From Sphingomonas parva (ex Maeng et al. 2020) (GTDB lineage Bacteria; Pseudomonadota; Alphaproteobacteria; Sphingomonadales; Sphingomonadaceae), in NCBI RefSeq assembly GCF_004564275.1, contig NZ_SPDV01000037.1:1-35000 (forward strand): a DNA stretch of 35,000 bases. Direction: 5' to 3'. This document shows positions 1-8,989 of the stretch, one piece after another. The first letter of the stretch is position 1. The number at the start of each line of letters is the position of its first letter. The notes below the pieces were generated by a model. The model saw only the letters and a list, made by a program, of their open reading frames with translations. It did no database searches and was not told the origin of the DNA. Position numbers and translations under genes: made by a program.

Positions 1-260
1 CAGGCGGCAAGCAGCGGCTGGGCAGCATCTCGAAGATGGGAGAGCGCACCATCCGCCGATTGCTCATTATCGGCGGCAGCTCAATGGTCCGGAGAGCATG
101 TCGCCACGGTGCGCCAGCAGGCTCGTGGCTGGAGCGAATGCTTGCGCGCAAACCACGCATGCTCGTCACGGTCGCGCTCGCCAACAAGATGGCGCGCATG
201 GCCTGGGCGCTGCTGACGAAAAAGGAGGACTACAGAGCTCCGGCGGCAGTCGCGGCGTAA
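1..260 (+). CDS. IS110/IS1111-family transposase, C-terminal fragment entering from the left edge
   Basis: The reading frame is already open at base 3 and ends with TAA at 258-260, so only about 85 C-terminal residues are visible. The sequence has the Transposase_20 signature of IS110-type enzymes: a GGKQRLGSISKMG stretch, then TIRRLL, then the VALANKMARMAWALL helix near the end. This domain carries the serine proposed to be nucleophilic in the family; the N-terminal RuvC-like DEDD domain would lie left of the window. Whether the copy is intact cannot be judged from here. It is not the same element as the remnant at 19451-19906, which has the same motifs but differs at many residues. Confidence 0.85.
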   Translation, partial: GGKQRLGSISKMGERTIRRLLIIGGSSMVRRACRHGAPAGSWLERMLARKPRMLVTVALANKMARMAWALLTKKEDYRAPAAVAA

Positions 261-530
261 AGTCGCGGCGGCAGCCAGAGGCGTCGGGGACGTAGGCGGA
301 TCGAAGGAGGGTATGGCACAACGGTCGATGAGACGGGGCTGGAAGAACCAGTGAAAGTCAGAGCGCCACCCAAGCGCGCAAAGCTGAAATGGATCCGGTC
401 CGCGAACTCCCATACTGGCCCGCAGCTATGGCGCTGCTCATCGAGGCCGGACAGATGACAGCAACCGACTACGTGCCAACGTTACCCCGATTTACCGCTT
501 GCATCCGAAGGGGCGTCCACAGATGACCTC
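261..530 (+). mobile_element. Right-end flank of the IS110-type element
   Basis: This non-coding stretch follows the transposase stop. Bases 391-460 align by eye with 20042-20115, the stretch behind the second IS110 remnant, sharing among others GGCCGGACA followed by ATG. A conserved segment behind two different transposases suggests it belongs to the element rather than to host DNA. A 45-codon ORF at 389-526 lies inside it but is probably not a gene. In the IS1111 subgroup the right end encodes the bridge RNA, so this may be that region. The outer boundary is not determined. Confidence 0.4.
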
Positions 531-961
531 AGGAGAACTCGAGTGGCTTGATCGGGCGGTGCTGGGAGAAGAGGCTAGGCGAGCCGTCTAGGATCTCTAG
601 TCAGTCGATCTGGCGAGAAACCTAAGTCTGGTTGCGTCACCGCCTTGGGTGCCGATCGAGCTTTTACTCCCGCCCCGGGCCCGTGGAGCGATCAAAGTCG
701 ACCGCCGCGCTGACCAGGCTAGAGCGGCCGTCAGCTGCGATCCGATGAGGGCTTGGTGCCCGCGCTTTGCAAGCGATGGGTCGCAGTCACCGCCACTGGG
801 TACGGCATGTACCTCATAATATGGTATTGAGAATTCTCCTATACGGTGCGATACGCCCCGCCACGCGGCCACTTCGAATTAGGCTCGAAGGCATTGGCGC
901 GCCCCCCCCTTCCCGGACTCCTCACATACAGAGGCCCCGGAACTGAAGAAGGCACACTGCC
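531..961. other. Gene-free stretch before the MipA gene
   Basis: No ORF here resembles a real protein. A perfect 10-bp palindrome GAGAATTCTC sits at 829-838, about 125 bp before the MipA start, in a locally AT-richer segment that could hold its promoter. No clear -35/-10 pair was identified. Confidence 0.3.
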
Positions 962-1819
962 GTGGTTTGGAACTTCAAATTGCTTGGTACCGCCGCCGCA
1001 ACGTTGGCAATGAGCGCTACCGCGACGGCTGGCGCGCCCGGCGCCGATGAACGGCAGAACGAGCGCCGCCGGAGCAGCGTCACTATCGGCGCGGGCGCTG
1101 CGTACGTGCCCACTTATGAAGGCTCTGATGATCATCGTATAGTCCCGGCCGCAGCGGCTCGCGGGAACGTAGGGGGAGTGGAATTTTTCACTCGTGGCCT
1201 GCAGCTGTACGTTGATGTGATCCCGGACAGATCTGAAGATGGGATCGAGCTCTCGCTCGGGCCGGTTGTAGGCGTCCGCCGCAACCGAACCGGCGGCAGT
1301 CTCAAGGACGATCAAGTTGAAGCCCTTGGCAAGCTGAAAACTGCGATCGAGGTCGGCGGCTTCGTCGGAGTGTCGAAGACCGGCGTCGTCACTAGCAACT
1401 ATGATACACTGTCGGCGAGGATTGCTTACGTGAAGGATGTGGGCAATGCACACGAAAGCCACGTAATCACTCCGTCTATTAACTATGCGACGCCGCTTAG
1501 TCCCGCCACGCTGGTCGGAATTGGGGCATCTCTCGATCTGGTTGGCGATGGATACGCGGACTACTATTTTTCGGTGCCACACTCTGGCGCCGTTGCGAGC
1601 GGTCTTTCCCCGTTCTCGGCGGAGGGCGGCGCTAAGAACTGGAGCCTAAGCATCTACGCAGCCCAGTCCCTGACTGGTGATCTGCGACGTGGGGCAGCGC
1701 TGTTCGTCGGAGGGAGCTATTCCCGCCTCAGGGGCGACTTTCGACGCAGCCCCGTCGTGTCTGAAGCCGGCGACGCCAAGCAGTTTCTTTTAGCGGCCGG
1801 ACTGGGGTACACCTTCTAG
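962..1819 (+). CDS. MipA/OmpV family outer-membrane protein
   Basis: The 285-residue product starts with a Sec signal peptide (residues 1 to about 23, hydrophobic core LLGTAAATLAMSA) and continues as amphipathic beta strands ending in an aromatic C-terminus (LGYTF), the usual BAM-recognised end of outer-membrane barrels. The segment TIGAGAAYVPTYEGSDDH is the typical MipA/OmpV opening (ggg....P.YeGsd), and family length is about 250-280 residues. MipA scaffolds murein-synthesis enzymes in E. coli; many homologues have no known role beyond the outer membrane. The start is GTG at 962, supported by AGAAGG about 9 bases upstream. It stands alone, with non-coding DNA on both sides. Confidence 0.85.
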   Translation: MVWNFKLLGTAAATLAMSATATAGAPGADERQNERRRSSVTIGAGAAYVPTYEGSDDHRIVPAAAARGNVGGVEFFTRGLQLYVDVIPDRSEDGIELSLGPVVGVRRNRTGGSLKDDQVEALGKLKTAIEVGGFVGVSKTGVVTSNYDTLSARIAYVKDVGNAHESHVITPSINYATPLSPATLVGIGASLDLVGDGYADYYFSVPHSGAVASGLSPFSAEGGAKNWSLSIYAAQSLTGDLRRGAALFVGGSYSRLRGDFRRSPVVSEAGDAKQFLLAAGLGYTF

Positions 1820-2333
1820 GAGTTGCAAACCGGAGCTTGAGGCGCATCCAGTGCGCGAACGGCACGAGATGGACTTCGACGAGAGGGACCAAACGCGCCG
1901 GCCCCGTCCCGACCTAGAGTATATCGGCTCACAGGCCCATGCTACGCCAAGGGTCAGCTGCAAACTCTAGGAAAACCTAGCCAAGACGACCAATCCTCGA
2001 TAATCAGGCCGTGGAGTGGATCAAGAACGTTATACATCGGGCATCAGAGCTTTCAGTCACGATGGACCATGACGTCACGGGATCTCGAGCTGGCACTTCG
2101 CACACGAACTGGCCCAGATCTTCCTGCCAGCGAAGTGGAACGTGCCTGACCGATCAGCTGAGCCTACATCGTGGAGTCGGCGCCCGGCCCGAAGCCAAGG
2201 GTGCCGAGGTACTGCCTGAGACCCCGAGCGTGAGGTGGACCGGACGGGCCTGGAATTGCGCTGCCGGATGACGGGCGCCGTTATGAACTGAGAGAAAAGG
2301 AGATCCCCCGCAGCCCCTTGGGAACTTGAGGGT
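1820..2333. other. Gene-free stretch
   Basis: No recognisable gene. The open frame at 2011-2271 has no ribosome binding site and a composition unlike a folded protein. The segment may be decayed accessory DNA. Confidence 0.3.
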
Positions 2334-2786
2334 TCAGCTCCGGTTCCTCTTCATCAGGACGTAGCCCAGTCCCGCCAGCGCGAGTCCCGCGAGCGCGACC
2401 GGTAGCTCGTTGATCCACACCCCCGCGAATTTGGGCACCATTTCAGGTGCCTCCACCTCCAGACCTTCTGCGCCCGGAAACAAAAAAGCGGCCGCCTGCG
2501 AGCCAAAGATGATTGCGGGCAGGAGTGCCGCGACGGCTGTGTCGGCAGAATGACCGAACGGGCGGCGCACGAGAAAGTACAGGCCGGCTGCTCCCCCCAA
2601 TGTAGCCACGCTGATGGTGATGCCATCATGAAATTTCGCGTGCGGCGTCCATCGTGGATTATACATGTGGGTTTTATTCATGTCAGCGAGCCAACCACCC
2701 GTGAGCGCCCCGATGTTGGCTGCATAGAGAGCTGCCCGCCCGAGGATAGGTCCGGCCTCCCGCGGAAGAGACAATGTTGACGCCAA
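2334..2786 (-). CDS. Small integral membrane protein, DUF6640-like
   Basis: The product is 150 residues with about four hydrophobic segments: around residues 17-35, 57-75, 82-103 and 126-144. Between the first two lies a polar motif, DMNKTHMYNPRWTPHAKFHDG, rich in His, Asn and Trp, which resembles the conserved loop I associate with DUF6640 proteins; that name is from memory and unverified. The start is TTG at 2784-2786, well supported by GAGGAGAGAAGC directly upstream. No ATG fits better. The gene is alone, convergent with nothing obvious. The function is unknown; it may bind a cofactor or metal through the conserved loop. Confidence 0.65.
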   Translation of the reverse strand: MASTLSLPREAGPILGRAALYAANIGALTGGWLADMNKTHMYNPRWTPHAKFHDGITISVATLGGAAGLYFLVRRPFGHSADTAVAALLPAIIFGSQAAAFLFPGAEGLEVEAPEMVPKFAGVWINELPVALAGLALAGLGYVLMKRNRS

Positions 2787-3234
2787 GCTTCTCTCCTCAA
2801 TCCGGATGAGGTCTGCGCTGCGCCGGTTCGTGAATCACACATCCATCTGCGAGCCTTGCGCTGCGCTTCGCCCATGCAGGTGTTTCGTCGAGGAGGAACT
2901 CGTGGCTAGAGTTATAGATCCCTCCCGGCATGATCGAGTTCGGTAGCTCGGCCTAGGGTTCGTCTGCCTGCTGCCGACGACTTTTTGGATCAGGCGTTCC
3001 CCGCCGACCCCGCTCCTGTCCATCCCCCCCGAGGCGCGCAGAACATCTCGCCTGGCGGAGGTCAAGCCGAGAAGATGCGGAGACGGCGTCCCGGCTTAAC
3101 TGATCCAGTCTAGGGATTTGGCTTTGCCTTGGGCAGCCTGCTTCCCGAGCTCTGAAATGGCGTCATCTGCGGGAGCCTGCCAGGTGTGGGCGTTCCCGAG
3201 CAGGTGCTGTTGAACGTGTCATGGACGCTTGATC
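2787..3234. other. Gene-free stretch between two membrane-protein genes
   Basis: It holds the ribosome binding site of the minus-strand gene on its left edge. The short frames in it (for example 2835-3065, minus) have no start signal or recognisable sequence. Nothing else is evident. Confidence 0.3.
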
Positions 3235-3780
3235 ATGCTGGCTCGGACCGGCGGAAGCCTTTCTGCGCCTGGCGCGGGACGAAAGCTCTTCGCCGGTGTG
3301 CTGATGGGGTTCGGGGTCTGGCACATCCTAGATAGCGTACTGTCGCATTGGGTGCTGGGAATTCACCGGATCAATCTCACCAGCGAGGATCGATTGTTCT
3401 GGGATCTCCTGTGGTTCATCGCTTTCGGCATCGTGCCGTTTGTCGCCGGCTGGCGTATGCGTCGCGGTCCCGGCCCTGGGCAGCCGGGCGGGCGGGTTGC
3501 AATAGGCCTTGTACTCGCGCTGCTCGTTGCGGGGCCTTGGGCAGCGTTCCCACCGCGCGGTGCGAAAAGCGCCATCGTGATGTTCGCCCCTCACATTAGC
3601 CAAGGCCAAGCCTTCAACGCGATCATCGCGGCCGAGGGGCAGCCGCTTTGGTATTCACGGGGTGTGTGGGCCGTTAGGTGGACACAGGGGATTCGCTCTC
3701 GCCCACTTTATGATGCCGGCGCGATGATCGTCAGCACTTCGCTGGTCGGCGCCGGCTGCCTCGCATGGTCCGAAATCTGA
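3235..3780 (+). CDS. DUF2243-like membrane protein
   Basis: This 181-residue protein has about four membrane segments, near residues 20-38, 58-78, 88-108 and 160-178. The first block, GFGVWHILDSVLSHWVLGIHRI, followed by FWDLLWF, is characteristic of DUF2243: two histidines spaced around a buried Asp in helix 1, then an FWD at helix 2. Members often sit near terminal-oxidase assembly genes, but none is next to it here. Start choice is weak: ATG at 3235 is used, TTG at 3229 would add two residues, and neither has a strong Shine-Dalgarno. The C-terminal part is longer than the common DUF2243 core. Function unknown. Confidence 0.7.
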   Translation: MLARTGGSLSAPGAGRKLFAGVLMGFGVWHILDSVLSHWVLGIHRINLTSEDRLFWDLLWFIAFGIVPFVAGWRMRRGPGPGQPGGRVAIGLVLALLVAGPWAAFPPRGAKSAIVMFAPHISQGQAFNAIIAAEGQPLWYSRGVWAVRWTQGIRSRPLYDAGAMIVSTSLVGAGCLAWSEI

Positions 3781-4097
3781 TCTCGCACTGGTGCGCACTG
3801 ACGATTTCGCACTCACCCGGCGAGAGGCAAGAACGTGCTCTAGCTAGGTCGATCTTCTGTCGGTGTCCAAGAATTATCCACCGCTTGCGGCGCCACGTGA
3901 GTTTCGCAGCTTCATCATTCTCACCAGCCGCTCGCTTGCGCCTCAGAACCGAACAGCAGCCCGGAAGCGTCTGATCTCCATCAAGCCTTCTTCGCGTCGA
4001 TATAGACGCGCTCAAACTCTGATTGATCTCGAACTCGGCGCCCGCCGAACGTGACGGCGGCGTGACCAGCCTCCCGCGGCTCAAGATTGCAGCGCCG
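3781..4097. other. Gene-free stretch downstream of two convergent genes
   Basis: It lies between the end of the DUF2243-like gene and the end of the UbiB-type gene. Only short unconvincing frames are present, and no clear terminator hairpin with a T-run was found. Confidence 0.3.
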
Positions 4098-5711
4098 TCA
4101 TCGCCGCCTAAGCCAGTCTGCAACGGCCAACAAACCGGAAAGCAGCGCCAGCAGCGCCGAGAGCAGAGGTTCGGAGGCGAAGACGATCGCCGAACATATC
4201 GCGAGGACGGCGGGATACAGCTGCGGGTTGGCTCGGCTGGCGTCGAGGCCGGCGCGCAGCCGCTCAAGGTCCCGGGGCGCCATGCTAAACGTGATTGCCC
4301 CGGTCCGAGCAACCTTCTCGATCTGCCCGACGAGGCTGGGAGTCGACAGCGCCGCTCTTCCAAGTGCTGTGAGCAGCTTGCTCGCTTCGCCCCGCAGCCG
4401 TGCCGGGCTGGTCCGCTCGCGCATCAACTCCCGGGCAAGCGGAGCCAGCTCACGCGTGATGTCGAAGGACGGATCGATGCGCCGGACAAAACCCTCGGCG
4501 GTAAGCAGCGTCCGCAGCACCAGCGCCAGATCGGGAGGGAGGGCGAGATGGAACTCCCGAAGCAGCGCAAAGACCCGCTGAAATATGTCGCCCAGGTCGA
4601 TCTTTTCGAGGAGGACGTTGCTGAAGCGGTCGATCAGCTCGGCCAAAGCCTCTTCCAGCCTGATCCTATCGACGTCCGGATCGCCGGCCCAGAGCATGAG
4701 AATGTCGACAACGCCGCCCGCGTCCCCCGACGCGATCGCCAGGCCCAGCCGAACGAGTTCCTGCCGGCGTCTCGGCAGGAGCGTGCCGACCGCCCCGAAG
4801 TCGATGAAGCCAAGGGTGCCGTCCTCAAGGAAGAAGACGTTGCCAGGATGCGGGTCGGCGTGGAAGTAGCCATTGATGACGATCATCCGCAGCACGGCTT
4901 GGGCATAAGTGCCGGCAAGCGCGGTGAGGTCGAGACCTCTGTGGCGTGCAGCCTCCAGGTCAGTCGCCGGAACGCCGTGAAAGCGCTCCTGGATGTTGAC
5001 CCGCCTGCCGGAAAGCTCCCAGTCGAAGCGGGCGGTTCGAACGCCCAGATCCTTGAGAAACGCCCCGATCGCGTCGCTTGCGCGCGCTTCGGCGCCGAGG
5101 TCCATCTCACGGGCAAGGCTTTCGGCGAAGTGGCGCAGCAGCTCGTCAGGCTTCAGCCGCGCAATTTCTGGGATGCGGCGCTCTGCAATCCGGGCGAGGC
5201 GCCGCAGGATCCGCAGGTCCGCGTCGACGATCCGCTCGATCCCCGGGCGGCGGACCTTGACGATGACCTCCCGCCCGTCGAGCAGTGTCGCGGCGTGGAC
5301 CTGACCTATGGAGGCGGCGGCGAACGCCTCCTCGTCGAAGCGGCTGAAGCAGTTCTCGATGGGTCCGCCGATGGCCTCCTCGATCAGCGGCCGCACAACC
5401 TCGAAGTCATTGGGTGGAACCCGGTCCTGCAATTTGGACAGAGCGTCGACCCATTCCGGCTCCAGCAGGTCGCTGCGCATCGCGAGGATCTGACCGAACT
5501 TGACCGCCACGGGACCGATGTCGCGCAACAGCGCGACGACAGCTTCTGGCCGGGGGTTATCGAGTGATTCGTCTCTGGCGGCTCCAAGGCCAAGCCTGGC
5601 GGCCAGCCCTTTCAAGCCGTGACGCCCGAATAACACCAGAATCTGCGCGAAGCGCTCGCGCTCCCTCAATACGGTCGCACCAGACCCCTCGCTCAATTCC
5701 GGATCAGCCAC
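4098..5711 (-). CDS. ABC1/AarF/UbiB-family atypical kinase
   Basis: The 537-residue product has the full UbiB-family set: the KxGQ motif in VAVKFGQILAMRSDLL (residues about 68-82), the Ala-rich loop AAASIGQVHAA that replaces the protein-kinase Gly-rich loop, the VK lysine in VIVKVRRPG, the catalytic-loop equivalent HADPHPGN, and the metal-binding DFG equivalent FIDFGAVG. The C-terminal 40 residues form one or two membrane helices. Family members support ubiquinone biosynthesis or lipid handling through ATPase activity. The start is GTG at 5709-5711, and it overlaps the MarR stop by 8 bases (GTGGCTGA), implying translational coupling. A MarR-UbiB pair next to an efflux operon suggests a membrane-stress unit rather than the core quinone gene. 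Confidence 0.88.
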   Translation of the reverse strand: MADPELSEGSGATVLRERERFAQILVLFGRHGLKGLAARLGLGAARDESLDNPRPEAVVALLRDIGPVAVKFGQILAMRSDLLEPEWVDALSKLQDRVPPNDFEVVRPLIEEAIGGPIENCFSRFDEEAFAAASIGQVHAATLLDGREVIVKVRRPGIERIVDADLRILRRLARIAERRIPEIARLKPDELLRHFAESLAREMDLGAEARASDAIGAFLKDLGVRTARFDWELSGRRVNIQERFHGVPATDLEAARHRGLDLTALAGTYAQAVLRMIVINGYFHADPHPGNVFFLEDGTLGFIDFGAVGTLLPRRRQELVRLGLAIASGDAGGVVDILMLWAGDPDVDRIRLEEALAELIDRFSNVLLEKIDLGDIFQRVFALLREFHLALPPDLALVLRTLLTAEGFVRRIDPSFDITRELAPLARELMRERTSPARLRGEASKLLTALGRAALSTPSLVGQIEKVARTGAITFSMAPRDLERLRAGLDASRANPQLYPAVLAICSAIVFASEPLLSALLALLSGLLAVADWLRRR

Positions 5712-6198
5712 CGTCCTCGTCCCCGGGAGCGGCCACGCGACCTTTCCGGAAGCCCCCTTCCTCTTCGAGTTGATCGACGATCCGGTCCAGGTGCAGGATC
5801 GCGGCCTTCAACCCTGCAAGTTCTACCTCCGTCAAGCTGCCGAAGGTCCGTGCCACGATGCCGTCGTATAGTGGCAGGCCCTGCTCCAGCATCTCCGTAC
5901 CGGCGTCGGTGATCTGCACGAGCTTCGCACGACGGTCGCCGGGAACGGGCGAGCGCGACACCAGCCCATTCTGCTCCAGCCAGTCGATCGCCTGGGTGAC
6001 GGTGCGGGGCGCATGGTCGAAGAAGCTGGCGATATCGGTCGAGCGACGCGGTTGCTCCGCAAGGAACGCGAGCAGCTTCAGCCGGGACATCGAGGCGCCG
6101 TTCGCGGAGAGGTGCGCGTCGATCAGCCGCCGCATCCTGTACCAGGTCCAGCCGAAGTCGGTGGCAATCCTGCGCAAGCGATCTTTCTGAGGTTCCAT
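5704..6198 (-). CDS. MarR-family transcriptional regulator
   Basis: The 164-residue protein has the winged-helix layout of MarR: an N-terminal dimerisation helix (residues 1-35), an HTH around residues 36-80 with the recognition segment TDIASFFDHAPRTVTQAIDWLEQNGLV, a wing at VPGDRRAKLVQITDAG (85-100) with the diagnostic D-R-R, and C-terminal dimer helices. The track-length frame extends far upstream, but ATG at 6196-6198 is the natural start because it stops short of the divergent promoter region. It is divergent from emrA, so it is the likely local repressor of the efflux operon, releasing DNA when a phenolic or hydrophobic compound binds. The downstream UbiB gene overlaps it by 8 bases. Confidence 0.9.
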   Translation of the reverse strand: MEPQKDRLRRIATDFGWTWYRMRRLIDAHLSANGASMSRLKLLAFLAEQPRRSTDIASFFDHAPRTVTQAIDWLEQNGLVSRSPVPGDRRAKLVQITDAGTEMLEQGLPLYDGIVARTFGSLTEVELAGLKAAILHLDRIVDQLEEEGGFRKGRVAAPGDEDGG

Positions 6199-6273
6199 AA
6201 AATATGATATTGCCGCTAATTTGCTGGTGTGGCAAGCGCCCGGGCCACACGCTTCAGTCAGGGTAGGCCCAAT
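6199..6273. promoter_or_regulatory. Divergent marR/emrA control region with inverted repeat
   Basis: The 75-bp region separates the two divergent start codons. It holds a perfect inverted repeat, GTGTGGC (6227-6233) and GCCACAC (6244-6250), with a 10-bp spacer. It also has an AT-rich segment AAAATATGATATT at 6198-6210 that could be a -10 region. Perfect arms inside the only shared promoter region fit a MarR operator; that assignment is inference. Confidence 0.5.
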
Positions 6274-7422
6274 ATGGCGAATCAACCAGCAGGCGCCGCA
6301 GAAGGCAGTGAAATCATCGAAGAGCGCCGGAGTTCCCCGCTCAAGTCTCCGCGTGTACGGCTTGCGCTGCTCATCGGCGCGATCGCGATGGTCGTCGTCG
6401 GCTTCCTCTGGTACTCGGACCGGGAGACTCGCGGCAAATATATGCAGAGCACCGACAACGCCTATGTGTCGGCTGACTCGGTCGTGGTTGCGCCCAAGAT
6501 CGCTGGATATGTCGAGCGCGTGTTCGTCGCGGAGAACCAGGCCATCCGGCGGGGGCAGCCGCTGGCTGAACTCGACCCGCGGGAATATCGCGCCCAGACC
6601 GAACAGATCACCAGCCAGATCGGAGCGGCCACCGCAACGGCCGAGACCACGCGTTCGCAGATTGCCGAGCAGCAGGCTGTGATCGCGCAGGCGCAAGCGC
6701 AGCTCGACGCCGCGCGCGCCGAAGCCGCCTTCGCCGCGCAGCAGGTCGCGCGCTACCAGCCGCTCGCCGCGTCCGGCGCCGAGCCGCGCGAGCGGCTCGC
6801 CCAGCTTCAGACCCAGGCACGACAGGCGCGCGAGCGGGTCGATGCCGCGCAGGCGGGGCTGCTCGCTGCGCAGCGCCGTGTCGGCACGCTGAACGCGCAG
6901 GTGCGGCAGGCTCAGTCGCAGGCCGAGGCCGCCCGCGCCCAGCTTGCGGCGGCGCGCGTCAATGTCGAATCGACGCTGCTCAGGGCGGCGATCACCGGCC
7001 GGATAGGCGATCTTGCGGTCCGCGTCGGGCAGTTCGTGCAGCCGGGGACGCGGCTGATGACCCTCGTGCCGGTCGACCGTCTCTTTATCGTGGCGAACTT
7101 CAAGGAGACTCAACTCGGGCTCATGCGTGTGGGCCAGCCGGTCAGCATCGAAGTCGATGCGCTTCCCGGGATCGAGCTGAGCGGGAGGCTCGCCAGCTTC
7201 GCTCCGGGAACGGGCGCGCAGTTCTCGGTGCTTCCGCCGCAGAACGCGACCGGCAACTTCACGAAGATCGTCCAGCGCGTGCCTGTCCGCATCGCGATCG
7301 ACGCGCCTCCCGAGGTGCGGCGCCTCCTAGTCCCGGGAATGTCCGTGGAGGTCACAGTCGATACACGCTCAGCGAAAGGGGAACTGGACCGGATCCGCCA
7401 GGCCACAAGCAGGGAGCGCTGA
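6274..7422 (+). CDS. emrA: EmrA/HlyD-type membrane fusion protein
   Basis: This 382-residue periplasmic adaptor has a short cytoplasmic N-terminus, one membrane anchor (residues about 28-47, ending FLWYSD), then STDNAYVSADSVVVAPKIAGYVERVFV, the classic first half of the split lipoyl domain. A long Ala/Gln-rich coiled-coil hairpin follows (about residues 100-225), then the second lipoyl half (AAITGRIGDLAVRVGQFV) and the beta-barrel domain (LFIVANFKETQLG). It would bridge the inner-membrane pump EmrB and the outer-membrane channel downstream. ATG 6274 is chosen over an in-frame upstream GTG at 6229 because the latter would run through the inverted repeat; a weak AGGG precedes 6274. Only 3 bases separate it from emrB. 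Confidence 0.9.
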   Translation: MANQPAGAAEGSEIIEERRSSPLKSPRVRLALLIGAIAMVVVGFLWYSDRETRGKYMQSTDNAYVSADSVVVAPKIAGYVERVFVAENQAIRRGQPLAELDPREYRAQTEQITSQIGAATATAETTRSQIAEQQAVIAQAQAQLDAARAEAAFAAQQVARYQPLAASGAEPRERLAQLQTQARQARERVDAAQAGLLAAQRRVGTLNAQVRQAQSQAEAARAQLAAARVNVESTLLRAAITGRIGDLAVRVGQFVQPGTRLMTLVPVDRLFIVANFKETQLGLMRVGQPVSIEVDALPGIELSGRLASFAPGTGAQFSVLPPQNATGNFTKIVQRVPVRIAIDAPPEVRRLLVPGMSVEVTVDTRSAKGELDRIRQATSRER

Positions 7423-7425
7423 ACG

Positions 7426-8982
7426 ATGGCGACAGCCGCAGCCGCCGCAGGTGCAGTTCGTCCCGAACGGGCGGACGCGACCGCGTGGATCGCCGTGGCG
7501 GCGGGCGCACTCGGCGCCCTCCTCGCGACGCTCGACATATCGATCGTCAACTCCGCGCTGCCCACAATCCAGGGGGAGATCGGGGCGACCGGGACGGAAG
7601 GCACCTGGATCGCCACCTCGTTTCTTGTCGCGGAGATCGTCGTTATTCCGTTGAGCGCGTGGCTCGAGCGGCTTCTGGGATTAAGGACGCTGCTTCTTAT
7701 CGCGGTGACCGCCTTTACCGGCTTCTCCGTCCTGTGCGGCATCGCAACGGATCTGATGACGATGATCATCGGCAGAACAGGTCAGGGCCTGATGGGAGGC
7801 TTGTTGATTCCGACGGCGATGACGATCGTCGCCAAACGCCTCCCGCCGCAGCAGCAGCCGATCGGAATGGCCCTGTTCGGGATGACGGTGATCCTGGGGC
7901 CGGTGGTTGGCCCGTTGCTCGGCGGCTGGCTGACGGAGAATCTGAGCTGGCACTATGCTTTCTTCGTCAATGTACCGGTCTGTGCGTTTCTGCTCCTGCT
8001 CCTGCTGCTCGGGCTGCCGCACGAAAGGACGAACTGGATCTACCTTCGCGAGGCGGACTGGTTCGGAATCATCGGCATGACCCTTGGCCTGGGAGGGCTG
8101 ACGGTTGTGCTCGAGGAGGGACACCGGGAGGAATGGTTCGAGTCCTCGTTCATCGTCCAGCTGACGATAGCGACGGTCATCGGCTTTATCATGTTGGGCA
8201 TCGGCCAGCTTCGGGCGGCAAAGCCCGTGTTGAAGCTGGGGCTCGTCCTGAACCGCCAGTTCGGCAGCGTTGTCGTCATGGCGCTGGCGCTCGGCATGGT
8301 CATGTACGGCTCGACCTTCGTGATCCCTCAATTCCTCGCCTTGATCGCCGACTACAACGCCCTCCAGACGGGGCAGGTGATCTTCCTCATGGGCGTTCCG
8401 GCCTTTTTCCTGATGCCGTTCATTCCGTTCATGATCCGCCTCGTGGATATCAGGATCGCGGTCGGCGCCGGCCTGGCGATCATGGCCGTCAGCTGTTTCG
8501 TAAGCACCAGCCTCACAGCCGAATCCGCCGGCGAAGCGTTCACCACAGGACAGCTGCTGCGCGGCGTGGGAATGATCCTGACCATGCTCTTTCTGAACCA
8601 AGCCACCGTCGCCTCGGTCAGCAAAGAGGACGCCGGTGACGCCTCGGGCATCTTCAATGCCGCGCGAAACCTTGGCGGCTCGTTCGCTCTGGCGGCCCTC
8701 GCGTCCTTCCAGGACCAGCGCATGTGGCTCCACAGCCGGCGCATGGAGGAGACGCTCTGGGCGAACGACTCGCGGCTGCAGGAATATCTTACGGGGTTGT
8801 CGCATTCCCTTGGAAGCAGGGAGGCGGCGTTCCAGTCGCTCGCGGGAACCATCCAGCAGCAGGCCTTCGTCATGACCTATAACGACATATTCTGGGCGAT
8901 GGCGCTCGCGACCTTTGCAACGCTTCCGCTCGTATTTTTCCTTCGGCCGCTGCCCAAGGGGCTGTCGCTGGCGATGCACTGA
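7426..8982 (+). CDS. emrB: DHA2-family MFS drug exporter (EmrB type)
   Basis: At 518 residues and about 14 membrane helices this is a standard DHA2 (EmrB/QacA) proton-drug antiporter. Visible motifs are LDISIVNSALPTI in helix 1 (family motif D1), the helix 2-3 loop with WLERLLGLRTLLL, GRTGQGLMGG in helix 4, and motif C in helix 5 (GPVVGPLLGGWL), diagnostic for exporters. The start ATG at 7426 lies 3 bases after the emrA stop, so the two are co-translated. With emrA and the outer-membrane factor it forms a tripartite efflux system; substrates in the family include uncouplers and hydrophobic antibiotics, but the specific substrate cannot be read from sequence. Confidence 0.93.
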   Translation: MATAAAAAGAVRPERADATAWIAVAAGALGALLATLDISIVNSALPTIQGEIGATGTEGTWIATSFLVAEIVVIPLSAWLERLLGLRTLLLIAVTAFTGFSVLCGIATDLMTMIIGRTGQGLMGGLLIPTAMTIVAKRLPPQQQPIGMALFGMTVILGPVVGPLLGGWLTENLSWHYAFFVNVPVCAFLLLLLLLGLPHERTNWIYLREADWFGIIGMTLGLGGLTVVLEEGHREEWFESSFIVQLTIATVIGFIMLGIGQLRAAKPVLKLGLVLNRQFGSVVVMALALGMVMYGSTFVIPQFLALIADYNALQTGQVIFLMGVPAFFLMPFIPFMIRLVDIRIAVGAGLAIMAVSCFVSTSLTAESAGEAFTTGQLLRGVGMILTMLFLNQATVASVSKEDAGDASGIFNAARNLGGSFALAALASFQDQRMWLHSRRMEETLWANDSRLQEYLTGLSHSLGSREAAFQSLAGTIQQQAFVMTYNDIFWAMALATFATLPLVFFLRPLPKGLSLAMH

Positions 8983-8989
8983 GGCTGCC

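Noticed and set aside
389-526. 45-codon ORF beginning MDPVRELPYW that faintly resembles an AlpA-type start
   Set aside because: The DNA also aligns with the flank of the second IS110 remnant, where the frame is broken, so it is better explained as an IS end.
839-1582. 247-codon minus-strand frame
   Set aside because: It lies opposite the MipA/OmpV gene, which has a signal peptide and family motifs. The minus frame has none.
4023-5567. 514-codon + frame
   Set aside because: It is opposite the UbiB-family gene, which carries every kinase-like motif.
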